From assembly GCF_038502225.1 (NCBI RefSeq), contig NC_091346.1, forward strand, positions 10,384,293 to 10,448,292: a stretch of 64,000 nt of DNA, read 5' to 3'. Of this stretch, positions 50,750 to 62,141 are shown piece after piece. The notes below the pieces were generated by a model. It was given only the letters and a program-made list of their open reading frames with translations, was not told where the DNA came from and searched no databases. A program made the position numbers and the translations under genes. Numbering within the stretch: the stretch's first letter is position 1; every line of letters starts with the position of its first letter. This stretch comes from Cherax quadricarinatus. Lineage: Eukaryota > Arthropoda > Malacostraca > Decapoda > Parastacidae.

Positions 50750-52160
50750 TCTCATGATCAAGTTTAGGGTATTTAAGGAGGAATGAGAAAGTCTTAGGTT
50801 TCAAAGGAGCAGAGGCAGGTGAGGGCATTAAAGGCAGATGTAGAAGGAGCAGAGGAAGAATTAGAGGCAGGTGTGGGAGATAGAGGGGGAGTAGAAGGGG
50901 GGAGGGGGTGGAGGACGTAGTGGACATCATCTAGTTCACACAAAATAAATATACAATTTGTGGCTGAGTGCAGATGGAGACATCCTGCCCTTGGGTAGGC
51001 GACCAACGACGCACCAATCCTGATGGTGAGGATGAGGAGGAAGGTCCAATAATCAACACTCAAGTTAAAACGCCTCTCCCAAACACGAGGATCGCAAGGC
51101 GTGGTCACAGAGCGATCATACTGAGATGAACAAGATTCCCAAGCAGCGCTCTTATCTACTCAGTCACTAATGCCTCAAAAGGTGAGCAGCCTGGTTCACA
51201 AGCCATGTTTCTTTCCCAGCCCGGACACGTCAATGAGCCTCAAGCATGGATTCAAGCTATTTCAATCTCCTCCTGACCTCATAAGCTCATAAACGAGAGT
51301 CATTATGTGAGTCAGGAGCCTGCAATGACATAGAATTAGTAATAATTATGGAATCAAACTATGTGTCATAAGTTAGCTTTAGTGCCACTAGGAAGGCAAA
51401 CAATTCAGTTTGGAGTGTAGATGCCCAGTTGTTAATTCTTATGACTAACTCAGCAAAGATCTTAACATTCTTAACTAGGGAGGTGGCAACAGTAGCAGAC
51501 GCAGTGTAGATGCCTAGTTGTTAATTCTTATGACTAACTCAGCAAAGTTCTTAACGTTCTTAACTAGGGAGGTGGCAACAGCAGCAGACGCAGTGTAGAT
51601 GCCTAGTTGTTAATTCTTATGACTAACTCAGCAAAGATCTTAACGTTCTTAACTAGGGAGGTGGCAACAGCAGCAGACGCAGTGTAGATGCCTAGTTGTT
51701 AATTCTTATGACTAACTCAGCAAAGATCTTAACGTTCTTAACTAGGGAGGTGGCAACAGCAGCAGACGCAGTGTAGATGCCTAGTTGTTAATTCTTATGA
51801 CTAACTCAGCAAAGATCTTAACGTTCTTAACTAGGGAGGTGGCAACAACAGCAGACGCAGTGTAGATGCCTAGTTGTTAATTCTTATGACTAACTCAGCA
51901 AAGATCTTAACGTTCTTAACTAGGGAGGTGGCAACAGCAGCAGACGCAGTGTAGATGCCTAGTTGTTAATTCTTATGCCTAACTAGGCAAAGATCTTAAC
52001 GTTCTTAACTAGGGAGGTGGCAACAGCAGCAGACGCAGCCCTGCCAGTAGACTCCTGCTTAGATCCATCAGTGTATATAACTTGTGACGATAAATTATTA
52101 CTACTAGTTAAGCGAGAAATTTCTCCAGGTATACACAAATACAGTTACATAGATTATCAT
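50750..52160 (-). pseudogene. LINE RNase H domain and C terminus, with internal minisatellite
   Basis: On the minus strand, VIYTDGSKQESTGRAASAAV (about 52085-52025) is the start of an RNase H domain (catalytic Asp in TDGS). Beyond the tandem repeat the frame resumes with VIRINNWASTLQTELFAFLV (about 51450-51380), where the Glu of TELFAFLVAL fits the second catalytic position. Later sequence (51108-50794; RSVTTPCDPRVWERRFNLSV, RIGASLVAYPRAGCLHLH) would be the C-terminal tail. RNase H occurs in I-, Jockey- and R1-type LINEs, among others; the exact clade is not clear. The upstream RT is not recognised. Stops and the repeat make it a pseudogene. Confidence 0.7.
51411..52037. repeat. 89-bp minisatellite inside RNase H sequence
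   Basis: Seven copies, period exactly 89 (for example 51501, 51590, 51679). The unit, on the minus strand, encodes ASAAVATSLVKNVKIFAELV and RINN. Because 89 is not a multiple of three each added copy shifts the frame. The outermost left unit keeps TGG (W) where the others have TAG. Confidence 0.93.
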
Positions 52161-53085
52161 ACATAGCAGCATATGTGTTGAGAACCCGGGATAACCCAAA
52201 AAAAGTTAGTGATTATTTCCATCTCCAAACTAAATATCATGATCAATGAGTTATCATCCAAGACTCTGATTTCACACAATCGATTACTTTTCTGAAGTGT
52301 GATAGTGTAAGTAGGCTAGATTTATCATGTTCTAATATCAGTCGTTGCTTTGAGGATACAGTGGATATGACTGGTGATTATCTGACCTACTCGAATACCT
52401 AAAATCATGTTACAGTCTCTATCTGTAGCTTACACCAGCGCGAGATGAACTTCTTTATGTACAACGAATCTTAATCGCGAACTATAATTTCAGCTGGTGG
52501 ATTCGTGTTATCACGCAGAAGTAAAAACTCTATTTTTCGCTTGGCTGATTAACATGGTAATGAGAGTGGACACAAAAATGAAACATTCTAGGCTCGGTGC
52601 TGGAATTTTTGGGAAAAATAGATGTTCGATTTCCTTCATCGATGCTTGACAAACAGGATTTGTGCCAATGATTTCGCTTTGTAATTAAGTTTACTTTCTC
52701 GTTACTTTATTGATTGTGTAATAAAGTATATAAGTGCTAGGATTTCTATAAGAAAAACAAGTCATATTAAAAGACGAACGGAAAAAAATTGCTATACGAA
52801 AGGAAAATGCAATTTTTCTAACATGGTCGAGGGTGGTAATGGAAAATCAGAAAGAACATAGATCATGTTGGACTACACGTATCATGAAAAATGAGAGATG
52901 GATATTTTCTCATATTACTCAAAAAAAATTAATACAAGATATAAAATATAATCTGGAATCTGGTTATCAACGTTAAGGGAAGGTCGGAAATTCCTTCTGC
53001 AGCTTTCGGATCATTGGCTCCAGACTCAATCCCCTGGAAGGCTCATCCAAGGATATTAGCAGCCAGGTGTTGTTGCTCGAGAGAG
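52161..53085. other. Intergenic DNA, no gene recognised
   Basis: AT-rich, short frames only. It may include eroded LINE sequence upstream of the RNase H fragment, but I see no RT motif. Confidence 0.5.
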
Positions 53086-53086
53086 G

Positions 53087-53087
<1 letters not shown>

Positions 53088-53180
<93 letters not shown>
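53088..53180. repeat. (GT)n(GA)n microsatellite
   Basis: About 70 bases of GT followed by about 20 of GA, at the 5' side of the next LINE. Confidence 0.98.
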
Positions 53181-53181
<1 letters not shown>

Positions 53182-53399
53182 CTGGTTTGTTCTCGAAACA
53201 AACCAGTAGGTTCTCTGAACTGGTGAACACACTCACACGTCACCCACTCAGCTACTCCTATCTCAGCCCAGCAGGTGGTATTGTGCCTTATACAAGATCA
53301 CAGACCTACGTCCCAGCAGCAGCCTCGGTGACCTACCTCTCTCAAGGGCAGGCACCATACACGCCTTATACACCCACCACCTCAAGCTGACCACATCAC

Positions 53400-56085
53400 G
53401 AGCCAGTCTATCAGCATCCTGTCAGCCAACATTAGAGGTTTCATTACTAATGTTGGAGAGCTCACACACAGTTTTGTGAACACTCGACGTCCCGACATGA
53501 TAGCTGTTGTTGAAACATTTTTGGACGACAGGATTCCAAAAAATTTTGCAAGAATTGTTGGCTACACCTCATGGATGAGAAGAGACAGGCAAGGGCAAGG
53601 AGGAGGTGTTGCTGTGTGCTTCTCTGAAAGTGTTCATGCCCAGCACATTGATGTTGCCATCTCTACTCATCTTGAAATGATGTTCTTCAAGCTATGCATA
53701 AACACTAATACCTCTATACTAGTATGTGCAATGTACAGACCTCAGTGGCAACATGCAGACCCCATTAATTTCCTAATGGAAAATATGGACTCCCTTCTGC
53801 TACAACACAACTGTCAACATATAATTGTTGCTGACCTCAACCAGCACCTTATACAGTGGGACTTTCTTGACTGTGTTTGACCTTCTTGCTGTGTTTGACA
53901 TGAGAAACTTTGTTCATTTCCCTGCTCACATCTCTGGCTCCGGCATTGACCCAGTAGTGAGTGATCTGGCAGAAGGTATAGTCACTTGTCAACCCCTCGG
54001 CTACGTTGGATCATCTGACCACAAGGCTCTTTTGACGACACTTAAGAACGAGGTAAAGAGTCCACACGCACAACCTGGCTATGGGAAAGAGGTAATTGGC
54101 CAGCCCTTTGCTCTGAGCTCGCCACCACCGATTGGAATGCTCTTCTCCAAGGGGATGTTGACAACCAAGTGAAGGCCTTCACTGGACGCATCCTAAATCT
54201 ACAACAAGAACACATTCCTCACCGGCAATATGTGACGAAGTCTACAGATCAGCCTTGGTTTGGCATTCGTTGTAGAGAGGCTACTACTGCTAAGTACAAG
54301 GCATGGCAAAGGTATAAGATGCATCCTACCAACTATAACAGGAACTTGCACAAGCAAGCCTGTAGGTATATGGGTGAAGTTCAAAAGTGGGCCATCGCTA
54401 AATGAGAGGTGGACACAAAAAGAAAGCTAGCATCAGGTAGAGCAGGCTCCAAAACCTGGTGGTTCCTGGTCAAGGACAAAAAGGTTATCTGCCTGATGAG
54501 GTGTATTTTCTTCTTAAATCGCTTGACCAGGAAAAGGCTGAGGGCCCAGAGAAGTTGAGCCCAAGATTGCTGAGATGTGCAGACCAGCTAGCAGCACCTC
54601 TAACTCGCATCTTTCAGTACTGAATAGTACAGTGTAAATGGCCTTCTCTGTGGAAGGAGGCAAATGTAGTTCCTGTTCACAAAATGAAAAGCAGAGCAGA
54701 AATCAGCAACTACAGACCAGTGTCACTCCTGTCAATCACTGGCAAGATCCTTAAGACAATAATCTCAAGACAAATGAAAGAGTTTTTTGACTACCACTCT
54801 GCTGCTGACCTGTTGTTAAACCTCTCCACTAAGTGGCACCAGTCACTGGATGAATGCTGGTGCTTTCGACCGGGTGTGGCACAAGGGCCTCTTAGCAAAA
54901 CTGCAAGCTCTGGGAATTGCAGGCTCTACGCTATGTCTCCTCAGTGATTACCTTCATAGTAGATCTCTAAGTGTAGTTCTCAATAGAACGGTATCAGCAA
55001 GATATCCTATTGGGGCAAGTGTTCCACAAGGAAGCGTACTGTGACTATTGTTATGGAATGTCTACTTCAATGACCTTCATCTCATCCCAGAATCCCATGC
55101 ATATGCAGACGACTGTACACTGACATTCACTTATCCAAGAGAAGAAATGCCAGCTGCTCTAAGCTACATCAATCACCAGCTAAGAGCTATATCAGCTTGG
55201 GAAAACAGATGACAAGTAACATTTGTACCTGAGGAAACGCAAATGATGATGGTCTCTATGCACCATGATGGTAATGCTGGTGCAGTAGTAAGCATGAATG
55301 GGAAAGTGTTGGCACCTGGAGAAGTTGATATCCTTTGGGTGAAATTTGACTCAAAACTGATCATGAAGTACCATGTTGTTAATTTTGTAAACAAGGCAAC
55401 CAGGAAGCTTACAGCACTTCGCCGTATCTCGCATCTGCTTGACATAAGGGGTTGCATGATTCTGCATGAGGCACAAGTATGCTCACACCTTGAGTATGCT
55501 CCACTGTCGTGGTTTGCCTGCCCCCCCTCTCATCTGCGACTGCTTGACAGAGTAGAGAACAGAGCAAGAAGTCTCATCTCTCTCCTGGACCCATCCTGGA
55601 TAGATCTGTCATTTCACCAGAGCCTTCAACACAGGTGGGATGTGGGTGGCCTTACTGTTATGTACAAGGCCAATATTGTCAAAGCACCACACTTGGATCC
55701 ACTTCGAGGACAGTGTGAAGCAAGCTTCTATACCACAAGACGGGCAGAAAGCAACTTCACTCTGGCTGTATCCTTTTCCAGAACATCACTTCATCTGAGA
55801 TAATTTATCCCGAGGATGACTCGAATATGGAACACATTCGTACAGCATAATGATGTCAACGAGATAAAGTCAGTTGATCAAATGAAAATGCTGACCCACA
55901 GATGGCTCCAACTTCATCCTGTTCCCTACTTGTATGTCTTATAACAATAAAAATGCTTTCAAATAAGCTGATGTCGGTAACAGTTCTTAGCTTGTCAATG
56001 AAGTTAAGAATCCTTAACCTGTAAATAGCTTGTCAATGAAGCTAGGGATCCTGTGTAAATAAAGAGAAAGAGAGAGAGACAAGAG
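53400..56085 (+). pseudogene. CR1/L2-like LINE, decayed ORF2 with GA-rich tail
   Basis: Begins with SILSANIRGFITNVGELTHS just upstream of the endonuclease (53476-53880: VVETFLDD, GGGVAVCF, CAMYRPQ, IIVADLNQHLIQWD), then, after a frameshift, GYVGSSDHKALLTTL (about 54000). RT: ISNYRPVSLLSITGKILK (about 54703-54756), AFDRVWHKGLLAKLQ (54860-54905), VPQGSVL followed by a stop, NVYFNDLHL and YADDCTLTF with intact YADD at 55102-55113. The C-terminal part (55243-55803) has HLEYAPLSWFACPPSHLRLL. A short deletion removes part of the fingers. The 3' UTR has AATAAAAATG, a duplicated TAGCTTGTCAATGAAG motif and ends in GAGAAAGAGAGAG at about 56085. The Jockey-superfamily placement is firm; CR1 versus L2-type is uncertain. 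Confidence 0.82.
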
Positions 56086-56089
56086 AGTT

Positions 56090-56440
56090 TAGGCAAGACC
56101 CGAATGGTGTGAGCTGGGAAGACGGGACTGAAGAACAGCGTTGGAGTGTCCACAGTCGTAGAGAAAGAGTCAGGGCAGCTAGGCGCTTGTGGGGTAGATT
56201 TGAGAAACAAGAAGAGCAGGCTCTGTTGCATCGAACTTGTGGTAGTTGAAGTCTTGAATCTTGAGCAGCTGGCAGCAGGTTAGGTCGCAGTAGAGGACAA
56301 GCAGGTAGAAACTTCAGAGGGCAGCACACAGGTGGGAGTTACAGTAGTTGAGGAGGCAGGTTTGCAGTGGAGCCATATTCAGACTTTCTGAAGCTGCTTC
56401 TGGAGAGGAGGTATAGTTTAATCTTGGTACTTATTACGAC
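56090..56440 (-). pseudogene. Pro/Thr/Ser-rich frame, possible LINE ORF1 part
   Basis: The minus strand reads as low-complexity Ser/Thr/Pro-rich sequence (STTVDTPTLFFSPVF) with stops. It may be a detached part of the ORF1 at 57026-58171, but no domain proves it. Confidence 0.3.
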
Positions 56441-56990
56441 CCAGGAATCCAAATGGCCTGTTATCCTGGGTGTAAAGGGAGCAAAATGAACACTTCAGAA
56501 AAGTTTTGATTTATATTATCCTTCACCAATTTAGAACAGCAATATGTACACTATATACAGTGATAGCTATTAGTGCACTCCACGGTAAGCAAGGCAGAAA
56601 TAGAAGCCACAAGATAGCAGACCGTGCTTCAACCAGCTCTAGAATGGGAATGACAAGGGCAGACAGGAGAGTGGTACCCACATAACCTCTGCGATTGCCA
56701 AAACCATCTTCTTATTGGCTGGAATCTGGTCACTAGTTGAACGACGGGGCCCCATCATAAACTCTCAGTAACCTGGTTCGCTGGTTGGGAGAGATAGCCT
56801 GTAAATGAGGGTGTGTACATGCGCCGAATAAAGGTTACGTACTCTTTGCATGCCACATTACTCAAGGTGAAACGTAGAGGCTTGATGAACTCAAGAACTA
56901 GGGTAAGTGTGAAGAGGTGATTCGCAGGCATACTTGAATGTTCCAGCACCGAGACCTTTGTAGAGCTCAGTGCAAGTCATGGTGTCAGAA
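56440..56990. other. Unassigned DNA, possible solo LTR-like repeat
   Basis: Shares the CCTGGTTCGCTGGTTGGGAG block with about 39356. No coding evidence. Confidence 0.4.
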
Positions 56991-57025
56991 TTCAATGGAG
57001 AAGTGTAGAAGGTAAGGTTTTCTCA

Positions 57026-58171
57026 TTAGGGTGTACTGGAGTCGTCACTATTTTCTTCTGCAGTGGATTCATTTGGCGAGTCTACAATGGTGTTAGCAGG
57101 TGACTGAGGGTCGATAGGACCAGTGGAGAGGTGTAATGGTGGGATAACAGCAAGTTGGGAAACGTGGGAGACGGTGGTTGAAGCAGCATGATCAACGTTG
57201 TCGGCAGTGGAAGTGGTTATAGAAGTTACAGGAGCACTTGCTTTGGCAGGAGACAGGTCTGCAGGTGCAGTAAAGTTCACGATGTTGTGAAAGATCTTTA
57301 GGATGTCGGCTGAAGGTGTGGAGTCCGAGAAATTAAAGGCAGGCATGTTTTTCAGACGGAATAGTTTGTTAAAAGTGGTGTTGAAAGTGCCGGGGTTTGC
57401 TGCGTTTGCAAGGTGTGCATACACCATGCAGTACAGCACCTTGGAGGGAGCACAGTCGGGGAGTGGAGAGGAGGAGTTGCTGGGTGAAGGTGTCTAGAGT
57501 GCCATGTAGAATCTTGGTGGTGTCGGTTTGTAGTTTGGTTATTGCTGCGTATGTCAGTAAATTGGAGGTGTTCTTCTTCAGCTCTTTAGTTTTCTTCAAT
57601 ATTATTTGCAGCACTTAGCAGAAAGGGTATGATGATTACCCTTGCAGTTAAGACATGTTGGAGCCATAGTGATGGTGCAGGATCTAAATTCGTGTTCATC
57701 ATTCCCACATTTTGAACAAAACTTCTTATCCTTGATTGGATAGACCTTGGAGGTGTGATTATAGGAGTAGCAGGTCCAGCAGTGGGAGACGTGTGTAACA
57801 CGTTCTGGTTCTATATGTCTTGGGTAAATATGGCAATATGAGCTAACCATGCCGTCAGAGAGAGCTTGGGCAGCCATGGAGAAGTCTGAGAAGGTAATCT
57901 TAAGCATGGATAAGGCGTTAGTAATCTTGGAGATGCTATCTACAAAGGTCCAAGTGTTTTGTTCCTCGATAGATGTCTTCAGTGCTTCAGTTGAGAGAGA
58001 GGTGACGATCTTGTCCAGTCTTTTCACAAAGACCGAGCGTTTTTCCTTCCGAGAGTGGATTTTCGTAAATTTGACTTGCAGGCAGGTCCAAACAGCGGTA
58101 GCTAAAGCTGGATTCGGGGAGTCATTGATTACTCTATTCACAGGCTTGATTTTCACACGATGCGACAGCAT
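57026..58171 (-). pseudogene. Retroelement ORF1 (gag-like) with CCHC knuckles
   Basis: From 58171 the first segment (189 residues) has an N-terminal helical part and a Cys-rich C-terminal part with three knuckles: CWTCYSYNH (131-139, lacking a clear last Cys), CSKCGNDEHEFRSC (152-165, CX2CX4HX4C) and CLNCKGNHHTLSAKC (173-187). Such arrays bind the element's own RNA. A frameshift near 57602 leads to a Ser/Thr/Pro-rich C-terminal part (57439-57026). The third knuckle's form is typical of Jockey-superfamily ORF1. No ORF2 follows on this strand; the RNase H fragment at 50.7-52.1 kb is on the same strand and may be a remnant of the same or a related element. Confidence 0.72.
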
Positions 58172-58289
58172 TGTGAGAAAGGAAGTAGCGCTTCTAGAAT
58201 ATAAATTCCCCTCCCCAGAGGGGATCGAAGGGAGACATCTTCAGCGATTGTGTCTTGCCAGTAGCAAGATCAGCTCCTGGCTGACCTGA

Positions 58290-61200
58290 GTGCAAAGAGT
58301 GTTTGGGTGAACTCACGTATTTGTGGTCGCAAGGGTCGTGTCGTAGCTCATGGCCCCGCCTCTTTGCTGGTCGTTACTAGGTCCACTCACTCCCTGATCC
58401 AAGAGAATTATTGTGTGTACTCACCAATTTGTGGTTGCAGGGGTCGAGACATAGCTTCTGGCACCACCTCTTCACTGATCCATGAGCTTTATCAAGCCTC
58501 GTCTTAAAACTCTGTATGGTTCCTGCCTCCACTACGTCGCTTACCAAACTATTCCACTTCCTGACAACTCGATGACTGAAGAAATACTTCCTGACATCCC
58601 TGTCAGGAAGTCTTCAACTTCCAATTGTGACCCATTGTTGCTGTGTCCCATCTCTGAAACATCCCGTCCTGATCCACTTTGTCAATTCCTCTCAGTATTT
58701 TATATGTGTTTATCATGTCCTCCCTATCCCTCCTATCCTCCAGTGTTGTCAGGTCGATTTCCCTTAACCTCTCCTCGTAGGACATGCTCGTTAACTCCGG
58801 GACTAGTCTTGTTGCAAATCTTTGCACTTTCTCTAATTTCTTGATGTGTTTGACCAGGCGTGGGTTCCAGACTGGTGCTGCATACTCCAGTATGGGCCTG
58901 ACATACATGATATACAGATTTTTTAATGATTCCTTATTGAGGTGTAGGAATGCTATTCTTAGGTTTGCCAGGCGCCCACATGCTGCAGCAGATATTTGGT
59001 TGATGTGATTCTCAGGAGATATGCTCGGTATTATACTCACCCCAAGATCCATTTTCTTGATTGAGGTTTGCAGTCTTTGGCCCCCTAGCCTGTACTCTGC
59101 CTGCAGTCTTCTTTGATCTTCCCAAATCTTCATGACTGCACTTGATGGGGTTAAACTCCAGGAGCCAGTTGTTGGACCAGGCATGCAGACTGTACAGATC
59201 CCTTGTAGTTCTACCTGATACCCATCCACTTCCCTTTCTCTGCAAACAGAGACACCTCAGAATCTCTCCCTTCCAACAAGTCATTCACATGTATCAGAAA
59301 CTGCACCTACCCTAAGACTGACCCTTGTGAAACCTCGCTCGTCACAGGCGCCCACTCTGGCCCCTTGTCACTTACCATCACTTGTTTCCTTTCTAACAGG
59401 TATTTTCTGGTACATTGCATGGCCATTCCTGTTATTCCTGTCTGCTCCTCTGGCTTGTTTGGAACTCTTTCGAAAGCCTTCTTACAGGCAAAGAAAATAC
59501 ATTCTACCCACCTCTCTCTCTCCTACCCCCGGCCGGGATTGAACCCGCGGTCATAGAGTCTCAAAACTCCAGCCCGTCGCGTTAGCCACTAGACCAGCTA
59601 GCCACAATAAGATTCATCCAACTAGGTATATTTCTACACCATAGGAAAGTTAGCACAGGCACCTCTGTGACCACAAATGCAAGTTTTTACAGACGAATCT
59701 CCAGCTAGCGTGGCCGTGACGAACTCTAGCTCAAGTCCCTTCCCTTCTGTCACCTTGTCGTAAAATTCCAATAGGAGTGTGGCACAAGATTTTCCCTTGT
59801 GAAACCATGCTGGTTATCGTGTATAAGCTCATTCCTTTCTAGGTGCTCCACCAGTCTCTTCCTGATAAGCTTCTCCATGATTATGCATACTATACATGTC
59901 AGTGATATTGGTCTGTTGTTTAATGCTACCTGTCTCTCTCACACCTCAGGTAGTCGCCCTGTTTCGATTTGTGTTGAAGATTGTTGTTAGTGGCACTCAC
60001 AGTGCCTTTGCTCCCTCTCTCAGAAACCATGGAGAGATGGTGCCTGGTCCCACCGCCTTTAAGGTATGTAGTTCACTTAGCAGCCTCTCTTCTTCCTCCT
60101 GGATTGTGTGTAGTGTGTCCAGCACTTACTGGTGCGCCCTACCACCTCGGTTTGCTGAGAGCCTCTCTGTCTCCACTGTGAATACCTCCCTGAATCTTGA
60201 GCTGAGCTTTTCTCACACTTCCTGGTAGTTCCCTGTGAGCTCCCCTCCTTCCTTCCTCTGCCTGATTATCTTGACTGTTGTTGTCCTCCTGATGTGGCTG
60301 TATAACAACTTTTGGTCAGATCTGACTTTTGATGCTATGTTATTCTCGTATTCATGCTAGGCTTCTCTACTAATCCATGCATATTCATTTCTGGCTCCTT
60401 TGGTCAACTCCCTTCTTCCAGGGTCCTTTGCCTTCTTTACGTTTTTCCATACTCTAGCACACTTTGCTTTGGCCTCTCCACAACTGGTAAACCATGGACT
60501 CTCGTCTTCCTGTCGTTTCTGTTGCTCCTTGGTACGAACTTTTCCACTGCCTCCCTGCACTTTGAGGTCAACTAGTTCATCATTTTGTTTACCGTTTTTC
60601 CCTCTAGCTTACTTACCACTTCGCCTCGTCTACGAATTGCCTCATACTTGCGTAGTCTCTGTTTTGGAAGTTTGGCCTCTCCCATCCTTCTCGTGCTACT
60701 ATGTATTCGAAACTCAAGATCACGTGATCACTAACACATAGGAGCCTTTCGTGTTTGATATCCTCTATGTCAACTCCTCAAAGTGAATACAAGGTGTAGC
60801 CTTGCTGATTCATTGTTTCCTCTCTCTCTGGCTGTGTCCTTAACATGTTGGAACATGAAGTTATCGAGTACTGACTCCAGTATCTTGATTTTCCACGTCT
60901 CTGGTTCCCCATTGGGGTCCAGTTTCTCCCAGTCTCCTTATGGTTGAAATCCCCCATGGTGAGTAGCTTTTCCTTGCTCATGTGGATCCTTCTGGCAATC
61001 TTGGCTAGTATGTCCACCATCACTGTTGCTCTTCTCGTATTCCTGTCTTGGCCTCCTGTTCTTCAGTGGTAGGTTGTACATCACTGGAATAATCACTTCT
61101 TGGGCACTTAATGTGACGTGTTCCTTGCAAGTAGTCATCCGCTACCCCTCTCACTAGTCTTCCCATCTCCGTAAAACTCCATTAGATTTGATGAGCAGTG

Positions 61201-61400
61201 CAACACCTTTCCCTCTTCTTTCCCTGTCTTTCCACAGGATCTGATAAGCAGACAAGAAGATTGCATCTTCCGTGAGCTGTCTCCGTAATTGCTATGATGT
61301 AGGGGGATGCCACAGTTCTTCTTTCCTGCCATTCCTTTCCTATTTGTAATTCCATCTTCGTTGGTGTACCATATCTTCAGCATTCTTTCTAGAACTGTTT
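58290..61400 (-). pseudogene. CR1-type LINE (family B), 3' end to endonuclease
   Basis: From the 5' side: LKIWYTNEDGITNRKGM (61380-61330), the typical start of the endonuclease; LLTMGDFNH (about 60960); a linker with SPWFTSCGEAKAKCARVW (60495-60440); RT fingers (EGAKALVP, about 60025); SQGSVLG then FLIHVNDLLEGRD (about 59330-59265); and a C-terminal part 59229-58603 (EYRLGGQRLQTS, HINQISAAACGRLANL, YVRPILEYAAPVWNPRLV, RFATRLVPELTSMSYEERLR). The catalytic FADD block is destroyed (SLFAEKGSGW). A family 2 SINE interrupts it at 59515-59740. This is the best source for the family's C-terminal sequence, also found at 38.0-39.0 and 45.0 kb. Confidence 0.87.
59515..59745 (-). mobile_element. tRNA-derived SINE family 2, copy D
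   Basis: The minus strand has TAGCTGGTCTAGTGGCTAAC (A box) and CGCGGGTTCAATCCCGGCC (a near-perfect B box, GGTTCAATCC), then the complements of GTATATTTCTACACCATAGG and CTAGCGTGGCCGTGACGAAC. It lies inside the family B RT. Confidence 0.85.
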
Positions 61401-61494
61401 TATAGGGGGGTTACTGTAGGCGTGGTAGGCAGGTCTGGATATTATGGTAGTCTGCTGGTGTGGCAGTATTAGTGCTGGAGAGGGTGGGAGGGTT

Positions 61495-61665
61495 GAGGAC
61501 TGTGTGTGTGGAGTGTAGAGGACTGTGGGTGTGGAGTGTAGAGGACTGTGTGTGTGTGGAGTGTAGAGGACTGTGGGTGTGGAGTGTAGAGGACTGTGGA
61601 TGTGGAGTGTAGAGGACTGTGGGTGTGGAGTGTAGAGGACTGTGGGTGTGGAGTGTAGCTCTGCT
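61495..61665. repeat. 23/24-bp minisatellite (GTGTAGAGGACTGTGGGTGT...)
   Basis: About seven copies of a 23-24-bp unit with small length differences (GTGTGTGTGG versus GTGGGTGTGG). Minus-strand frames (HSPLHSTPTVLYTP) are repeat artefacts. Confidence 0.93.
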
Positions 61666-62014
61666 CCCATTATTATGTTTGGTTGATGTGGTGTGGGATT
61701 GAGGGGATGCTGGGGGTGGAGTTGCTGCTACCTTCGAGGTTGTGCTCCCTTGTCTGCCGGTCCAGTGCGCAGATGTATGGTGAAGAATGAGGAGTTTGAG
61801 GTAATCTGTCCCTCAGCCTGGAGTCGATGTGTTAGGTTGTTTTTGGTGTCACTCTCTTCCTTCCCCGACACTGTGTGCTGCTTATGGCTGCTTCGTGATA
61901 TTGTTGTATGGGGAACTGGTCACTGTCTTGTTCAGGCAACCCGTGCTTGTTGCCTCTTTGTTTGTTGCAACCTAGTTTATTGAAGGACGTTGGTCACTGC
62001 TTACGCTGCCGCAC

Positions 62015-62015
<1 letters not shown>
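61666..62015. other. Intergenic DNA with a hairpin-element fragment
   Basis: The segment near 61790-61833 (GAGGAGTTTGAGGTAATCTG, CCCTCAGCCTGGAGTCGATG) matches one arm of hairpin element 1. Nothing else recognised. Confidence 0.6.

Positions 62016-62101
<86 letters not shown>
62016..62101. repeat. (CA)n microsatellite
   Basis: About 85 bases of uninterrupted CA. Confidence 0.98.
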
Positions 62102-62103
<2 letters not shown>

Positions 62104-62141
62104 ATTTTAGTACTTTCAGAACACAATTTACAACAGTAATA

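Noticed and set aside
52973..53243. THTHTH and VCVCVC peptides; also 61908-62144
   Set aside because: GT/CA microsatellites.
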